From assembly GCA_020635195.1 (NCBI GenBank), contig JACKAG010000001.1, positions 306,208 through 370,207 on the forward strand: DNA of 64,000 nucleotides, read 5' to 3'. Under the pieces are notes generated by a model that had not been told where the DNA came from, made no database searches, and saw only the letters and a list, made by a program, of their open reading frames with translations. The stretch's first letter is position 1, and each line of letters begins with the position of its first letter. Origin of the DNA: Deltaproteobacteria bacterium. Its GTDB lineage: Bacteria > Bdellovibrionota_B > Oligoflexia > Oligoflexales > Bog-1112. Shown in pieces: positions 60,701-64,000 of this stretch. Both the position numbers and the translations under genes were made by a program.

Positions 60701-60739
60701 GAACAGGTCTTTATATATAAGAGAAAGTGGAGATAGATC

Positions 60740-61288
60740 GTGGCTAAGTATATGCCAAATTTAATGAAGACATACAAGGCTTCAACCCCGAGCCTGCAGA
60801 AGGAACTGGGGTTAGAAAATGTCATGCGGATTCCTCGTCTGGAAAAAATTGTCGTCAATTGTGGCCAGGGTGAAGCCGTGCAGAACATCCGGTTTCTGGA
60901 AAGCGCCGTCAAAGATCTGACTGCGATTACTGGACAAAAGCCAGTGATGACAAAGGCGAAAAAGAGTATTGCTGGCTTTAAACTTCGTGAAGGGATGCCG
61001 ATTGGTTGCTGTGTGACACTGCGCGGCGACAGAATGTACGAATTCCTTGACAGGTTGATCAATGTGGCAATTCCGCGTATAAGGGATTTCCGCGGATTCT
61101 CGTCCAAAGGTTTTGACGGACGAGGGAACTATACGCTTGGGATCAAAGAACAGATTGTATTCCCGGAAATCGAGTACGATAAGGTCGACAAGGTCCGGGG
61201 TGTCGGTGTCACTCTTGTGACTTCTGCCGAAAATGATGTTCAGGGGAAGGCTCTTCTGAATGTCTTTAATTTTCCTTTTCGTAAGTAA
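60740..61288 (+). CDS. rplE: 50S ribosomal protein L5
   Basis: Binds 5S rRNA and contacts P-site tRNA. It has 182 residues. Recognised by IPRLEKIVVNCGQGEAVQN, MTKAKKSIAGFKLREGMPIGCCVTLRGDRMYEFLDRLINVAIPRIRDFRG and NYTLGIKEQIVFPEI. The start is GTG at 60740, with GGAG 7 bases upstream. It follows rplN directly; no rplX lies in between. Confidence 0.97.
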   Translation: MAKYMPNLMKTYKASTPSLQKELGLENVMRIPRLEKIVVNCGQGEAVQNIRFLESAVKDLTAITGQKPVMTKAKKSIAGFKLREGMPIGCCVTLRGDRMYEFLDRLINVAIPRIRDFRGFSSKGFDGRGNYTLGIKEQIVFPEIEYDKVDKVRGVGVTLVTSAENDVQGKALLNVFNFPFRK

Positions 61289-61299
61289 CGGGAGTCGAC

Positions 61300-61485
61300 G
61301 TGGCTAAGAAATCTTTGATAGCAAAAGCAGAACGGAAGCCTAAGTTTTCGACCAGGGCATATACTCGTTGTAATAAATGTGGGCGGCCAAAGGCGGTGTA
61401 TCGCAAGTTCGGTTTATGCCGGATTTGTTTCCGAACCATGGCTTTAAAAGGATTTTTACCTGGAGTTACCAAAGCTTCCTGGTAA
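61300..61485 (+). CDS. rpsN: 30S ribosomal protein S14, zinc-binding (C+) form
   Basis: Small-subunit head protein. This is the 61-residue, zinc-ribbon form: CNKCGRPKAVYRKFGLCRICFR has CxxC-CxxC ligands. Such C+ forms do not need the zinc-free replacement used under zinc starvation. The start is GTG, with GGGAG 5 bases upstream. Confidence 0.97.
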   Translation: MAKKSLIAKAERKPKFSTRAYTRCNKCGRPKAVYRKFGLCRICFRTMALKGFLPGVTKASW

Positions 61486-61503
61486 GGTATTGGAGAATCT
61501 GGA

Positions 61504-61908
61504 ATGATAACAACAGATCCTATCGCAGATCTGCTGACCCGAATCCGAAATGGTCAGAGTGCCGGACACGATGTCGTGGTGGTACCTGCTTCGAAGATGA
61601 AGATTGCGGTCGTTCACCTTCTTAAGCAGGAAGGATTCGTACGAGCGTATAAGTGTGTGCGTGATGATAAGCAGGGCCTGATTAAGATTGCACTCAAATA
61701 TAAAGAAGGTGCAGTCCGGAAGGGTGTGATCGAGAATCTTCGGCGGGTGAGCAGACCGGGACGACGGTATTATGTTGGAGCCGAAAAGATTCCATATGTA
61801 AAAAATGGTTTTGGGATTGGTATCTTGTCGACCTCCAGGGGGATTCTCACCTGTCGGGAAGCCAGGAAGCTCAATGTTGGTGGTGAGTATCTCTGTTCAA
61901 TTTATTAA
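61504..61908 (+). CDS. rpsH: 30S ribosomal protein S8
   Basis: Central small-subunit protein; in E. coli it represses the spc operon. It has 134 residues: ADLLTRIRNGQSAG, VVVPASKMKIAVVHLLKQEGF and the C-terminal STSRGILTCREARKLNVGGEYLCSIY. GGAG lies 8 bases before ATG 61504. Confidence 0.97.
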   Translation: MITTDPIADLLTRIRNGQSAGHDVVVVPASKMKIAVVHLLKQEGFVRAYKCVRDDKQGLIKIALKYKEGAVRKGVIENLRRVSRPGRRYYVGAEKIPYVKNGFGIGILSTSRGILTCREARKLNVGGEYLCSIY

Positions 61909-61929
61909 TTACTTGGGGAATTAGATACC

Positions 61930-62484
61930 ATGTCTCGGGTTGGTAAAAAACTGATTCCTCTGCCTTCCGGAGTGGAAGTCAGAGTGGAAGGGGCTGCCGT
62001 TAGGGTTAAAGGCCCAAAAGGAAGTCTGGAGAGAGCCATCCACCCTAGTATGAAGGTGGAACTGACAGACGAAGGTTCAGTCAGGGTTGTTCCAGTGCAT
62101 GAAAACGAGCCTGCACACAATTATCATGGCCTGGTTCGCAGCCTGCTTGCCAATATGATTGAGGGGGTTTCCACAGGCTTTACCAAGAAATTGCTGCTTC
62201 GTGGGGTTGGATACCGTGCGGCAGTACAGGGTAAAGAGCTGAATTTGACGCTTGGATATAGTCATCCGATTCTTTATACGATTCCCGAAGGAATTGAAAT
62301 CAGCCTGGATAAAACGTCTAAAGAGCCTCTGCTTGTTGTGACGGGTATTGACAAAGAAGTCGTTGGACAGACTGCTGCAAACATCAGAGCATTTCGTAAG
62401 CCTGAGCCATATCATGGTAAGGGCGTGCGTTATCATGATGAAGTGATTGTAACCAAGGTTGGTAAATCAGCTGGTAAAAAATAA
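61930..62484 (+). CDS. rplF: 50S ribosomal protein L6
   Basis: Large-subunit protein near the GTPase-associated region. It has 184 residues: SRVGKKLIPLPSGVEV start, NEPAHNYHGLVRSLLANMIEGVSTGFTKKLLLRGVGYRA and the end KPEPYHGKGVRYHDEVI. In the usual place between rpsH and rplR. Confidence 0.97.
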   Translation: MSRVGKKLIPLPSGVEVRVEGAAVRVKGPKGSLERAIHPSMKVELTDEGSVRVVPVHENEPAHNYHGLVRSLLANMIEGVSTGFTKKLLLRGVGYRAAVQGKELNLTLGYSHPILYTIPEGIEISLDKTSKEPLLVVTGIDKEVVGQTAANIRAFRKPEPYHGKGVRYHDEVIVTKVGKSAGKK

Positions 62485-62504
62485 CAGGTGGGCAGATAAA
62501 GGCC

Positions 62505-62873
62505 ATGGATAAGAAAATAGTAAATAAAAAAGCAGCGCTCCAGATAAAGCGTAAGAAAAGAATCCGGAAAAAGGTCAGTGGGACTGCAGAAAGGCCACGT
62601 CTTTCTGTTTTTCGATCCGCTCGTCATGTGTATGCTCAGGTCATTGATGATCTTGCCGGTGTTACTTTAGTGTCCGCGTCTTCTTTCGAAAAAGGCCAGG
62701 AAAAATTGTCAAATGCGACAATTTCAGCCTGTACGGCCCTTGGCAAGCTCGTTGCAGAGCGCTGCAAAGAAAAGCAGATACAAAAAGTAGTGTTTGATAA
62801 AAACGGTCGGCAGTATCACGGTCGGGTCAAGGCCCTTGCAGAGGGTGCCCGCGAGGGTGGTCTGCTTTTTTAA
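62505..62873 (+). CDS. rplR: 50S ribosomal protein L18
   Basis: Binds 5S rRNA with L5. It has 122 residues: RKKRIRKKVSGTAERPRLSVFRSARHVYAQVIDD, ending HGRVKALAEGAREGGLLF. ATG 62505 has AAGG close upstream. Confidence 0.96.
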   Translation: MDKKIVNKKAALQIKRKKRIRKKVSGTAERPRLSVFRSARHVYAQVIDDLAGVTLVSASSFEKGQEKLSNATISACTALGKLVAERCKEKQIQKVVFDKNGRQYHGRVKALAEGAREGGLLF

Positions 62874-62926
62874 GGATCATCTGGAGAAACCAGGGGAAAA
62901 AGCCCTGAATCTTTTAGGAGCGTACA

Positions 62927-63556
62927 TTGGCTGGTGTAAAAGAGAAAGAGACGGAAGGATTTCAGGATCGCGTTGTCGCCATTAACCGGGTTGCAAAGGT
63001 GGTCAAGGGCGGTCGCCGTTTTAGTTTTAGTGCTCTTGTTGTTGTTGGTGATGGTAAGAGCCGGGTCGGATTTGGTGTAGGCAAAGCCGGGGAAGTCCCT
63101 GATGCCATCCGTAAAGCATCTGAGCAGGCTAAAAAATCTTTGATTCATGTCTGTCAGGTCGATGGAACTCTTCCTTTTGAGGTGGTGGGCAGATCTGGTG
63201 CCTCTATCGTGAATATGTTTCCGGCTAAGAGTGGTAAAGGTGTGATCGCAGGTGGTGCCGTCCGGACTATTGCCGAATTAGGTGGTATTCATAATATCGT
63301 CTGTAAGGTTCATGGATCGAAGAATGCACATAATGTGGTTCGTGCGACGATGGATGGCCTGAAGCAGTTGGTAAACATTCGTGAATACTCTCAGAACAGA
63401 GGGCTTGATCCGGTTGGCTTACAGCAACTACGCCATCAGAAACAACAAAAGAATAAAGCCGGGCTTTCCTCATCTCAATCTGAAGAAAAAATAAACGCTT
63501 CAGAGAATGCTACAGGGAAGGCTGAAGGCGAGACTCAACAGGGAGAGAATAGCTGA
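62927..63556 (+). CDS. rpsE: 30S ribosomal protein S5 with a C-terminal extension
   Basis: Part of the mRNA-entry helicase with S3 and S4; important for decoding fidelity. The core (residues about 10-165) is typical: EGFQDRVVAINRVAKVVKGGRRFSFSALVVVGDGKSRVGFG and HNVVRATMDGLKQL. About 40 extra residues at the C-terminus (QQKNKAGLSSSQSEEKINAS...) are low in complexity and not normal for S5, which is usually near 165. The start is TTG at 62927, with AGGAG 6 bases upstream. Confidence 0.96.
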   Translation: MAGVKEKETEGFQDRVVAINRVAKVVKGGRRFSFSALVVVGDGKSRVGFGVGKAGEVPDAIRKASEQAKKSLIHVCQVDGTLPFEVVGRSGASIVNMFPAKSGKGVIAGGAVRTIAELGGIHNIVCKVHGSKNAHNVVRATMDGLKQLVNIREYSQNRGLDPVGLQQLRHQKQQKNKAGLSSSQSEEKINASENATGKAEGETQQGENS

Positions 63557-63597
63557 TCGGCCAGACTTCTGGCAGGGCAGTGATTCAGGAGACAGAT

Positions 63598-63783
63598 ATG
63601 CAGAAGATAAAAGTAACACAAACCGGGAGTGTGATCGCTCGTCCTGATGCTCAGCGCAAGATTCTGCGGGCTCTTGGTCTGCGCGGAATCGGCCAGAGCC
63701 GGGTTCACCGTGATAATAATTGCATTCGTGGTATGGTGAATAAAGTCCGGCACCTGATTCGTTATGAATTGATTTCTGACTAG
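63598..63783 (+). CDS. rpmD: 50S ribosomal protein L30
   Basis: Small large-subunit protein of 61 residues: KIKVTQTGSVIARPDAQRKILRALGLRGIGQSRVHRDN and GMVNKVRHLIRYEL. AGGAG lies 7 bases before ATG 63598; GTG 63580 would include that ribosome binding site in the gene and is rejected. Confidence 0.95.
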   Translation: MQKIKVTQTGSVIARPDAQRKILRALGLRGIGQSRVHRDNNCIRGMVNKVRHLIRYELISD

Positions 63784-63802
63784 ACTGAGGTAGAAGAACA
63801 TA

Positions 63803-64000
63803 ATGAAAAATCTGGGAAATTTAAGCCCTGCAGAAGGCTCTCACAGGTCCCGCAAGCGACTGGGACGTGGTCCTGCCAGCGGCCAGGGTAAAACAGCAGG
63901 TAAAGGTCATAAAGGTCAGAAAGCCAGAAAAGGCGGGGGAATTGCTCCGGGCTTTGAGGGTGGACAGACGCCTTTATACAGACGTTTGCCTAAGTATGGT
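63803..64000 (+). CDS. rplO: 50S ribosomal protein L15 (N-terminal part, runs off the window)
   Basis: Large-subunit assembly protein; only the first 66 residues are visible. They start MKNLGNLSPAEGSHRSRKRLGRG and have GKTAGKGHKGQKARKGGG and FEGGQTPLYRRLPKYG, all characteristic. It follows rpmD by 19 bases. The spc operon would continue with secY beyond the window. Confidence 0.96.
   Translation, partial: MKNLGNLSPAEGSHRSRKRLGRGPASGQGKTAGKGHKGQKARKGGGIAPGFEGGQTPLYRRLPKYG

Noticed and set aside
1..64000. tRNA, rRNA, CRISPR, insertion sequences, prophage or integrase
   Set aside because: Looked for and not seen; no cloverleaf, spaced repeats, transposase motifs or attachment-site duplications were found by eye.

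Overview
This window reads as a chromosomal segment of a Gram-negative bacterium. The evidence is lipoprotein and signal-peptide genes, beta-barrel-like outer-membrane proteins, an MlaE-type permease and a periplasmic Slt-type lytic transglycosylase. Several details recall Bdellovibrionota/Oligoflexia or other former Deltaproteobacteria: a bactofilin, a GldA/GldFG/DUF4340-type ABC cassette, a small cysteine-patterned lipoprotein, and many TTG/GTG starts. That placement is inference; no 16S rRNA gene lies in the window. I found no tRNA or rRNA gene, CRISPR array, insertion sequence or prophage.

Layout. 1-5.2 kb (minus strand): the 5' part of a glycyl-tRNA synthetase gene, an unusual protein with a sigma-70 region-4-like helix-turn-helix, a dicarboxylate/amino-acid symporter, an unknown protein and a small lipoprotein. 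5.4-8.5 kb: an alpha/beta hydrolase, an SH3-like lipoprotein, an orphan MlaE permease and a convergent, overlapping secreted protein. 8.8-13.8 kb: an operon for an ABC transporter ATPase, a fused GldF-GldG permease/auxiliary protein and a DUF4340 protein. 13.9-15.9 kb: overlapping genes for an HNH protein, an outer-membrane protein and CoaE. 16.9-22.2 kb: a visibly A+T-richer segment with an exported MutS-like ATPase, a small barrel protein, an SGNH hydrolase and a broken AAA ATPase, probably acquired and partly decaying. 22.6-26.7 kb: two adjacent large lipoproteins; a third with the same layout lies at 40.9-43.2 kb.

26.7-37.9 kb is mostly housekeeping: Nudix and bactofilin genes, rplM-rpsI, the rsmA-GT4-GT4-asnS operon, queA and a MerR/excisionase-like coiled-coil protein. 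38-54.8 kb is devoted to the envelope: a lytic transglycosylase, three sulfatase-fold enzymes that have threonine at the nucleophile position (more like phospho-group transferases than sulfatases), a zinc metallopeptidase with a C-terminal membrane tail, a deacetylase-like protein, an MBL-fold hydrolase and an SH3 protein.

54.9-64 kb is the S10-spc ribosomal protein operon in its usual order, rpsJ to rplO, with a clear sigma-70 promoter. Its striking feature is that rplX (L24) is absent between rplN and rplE: only 39 bases separate them.
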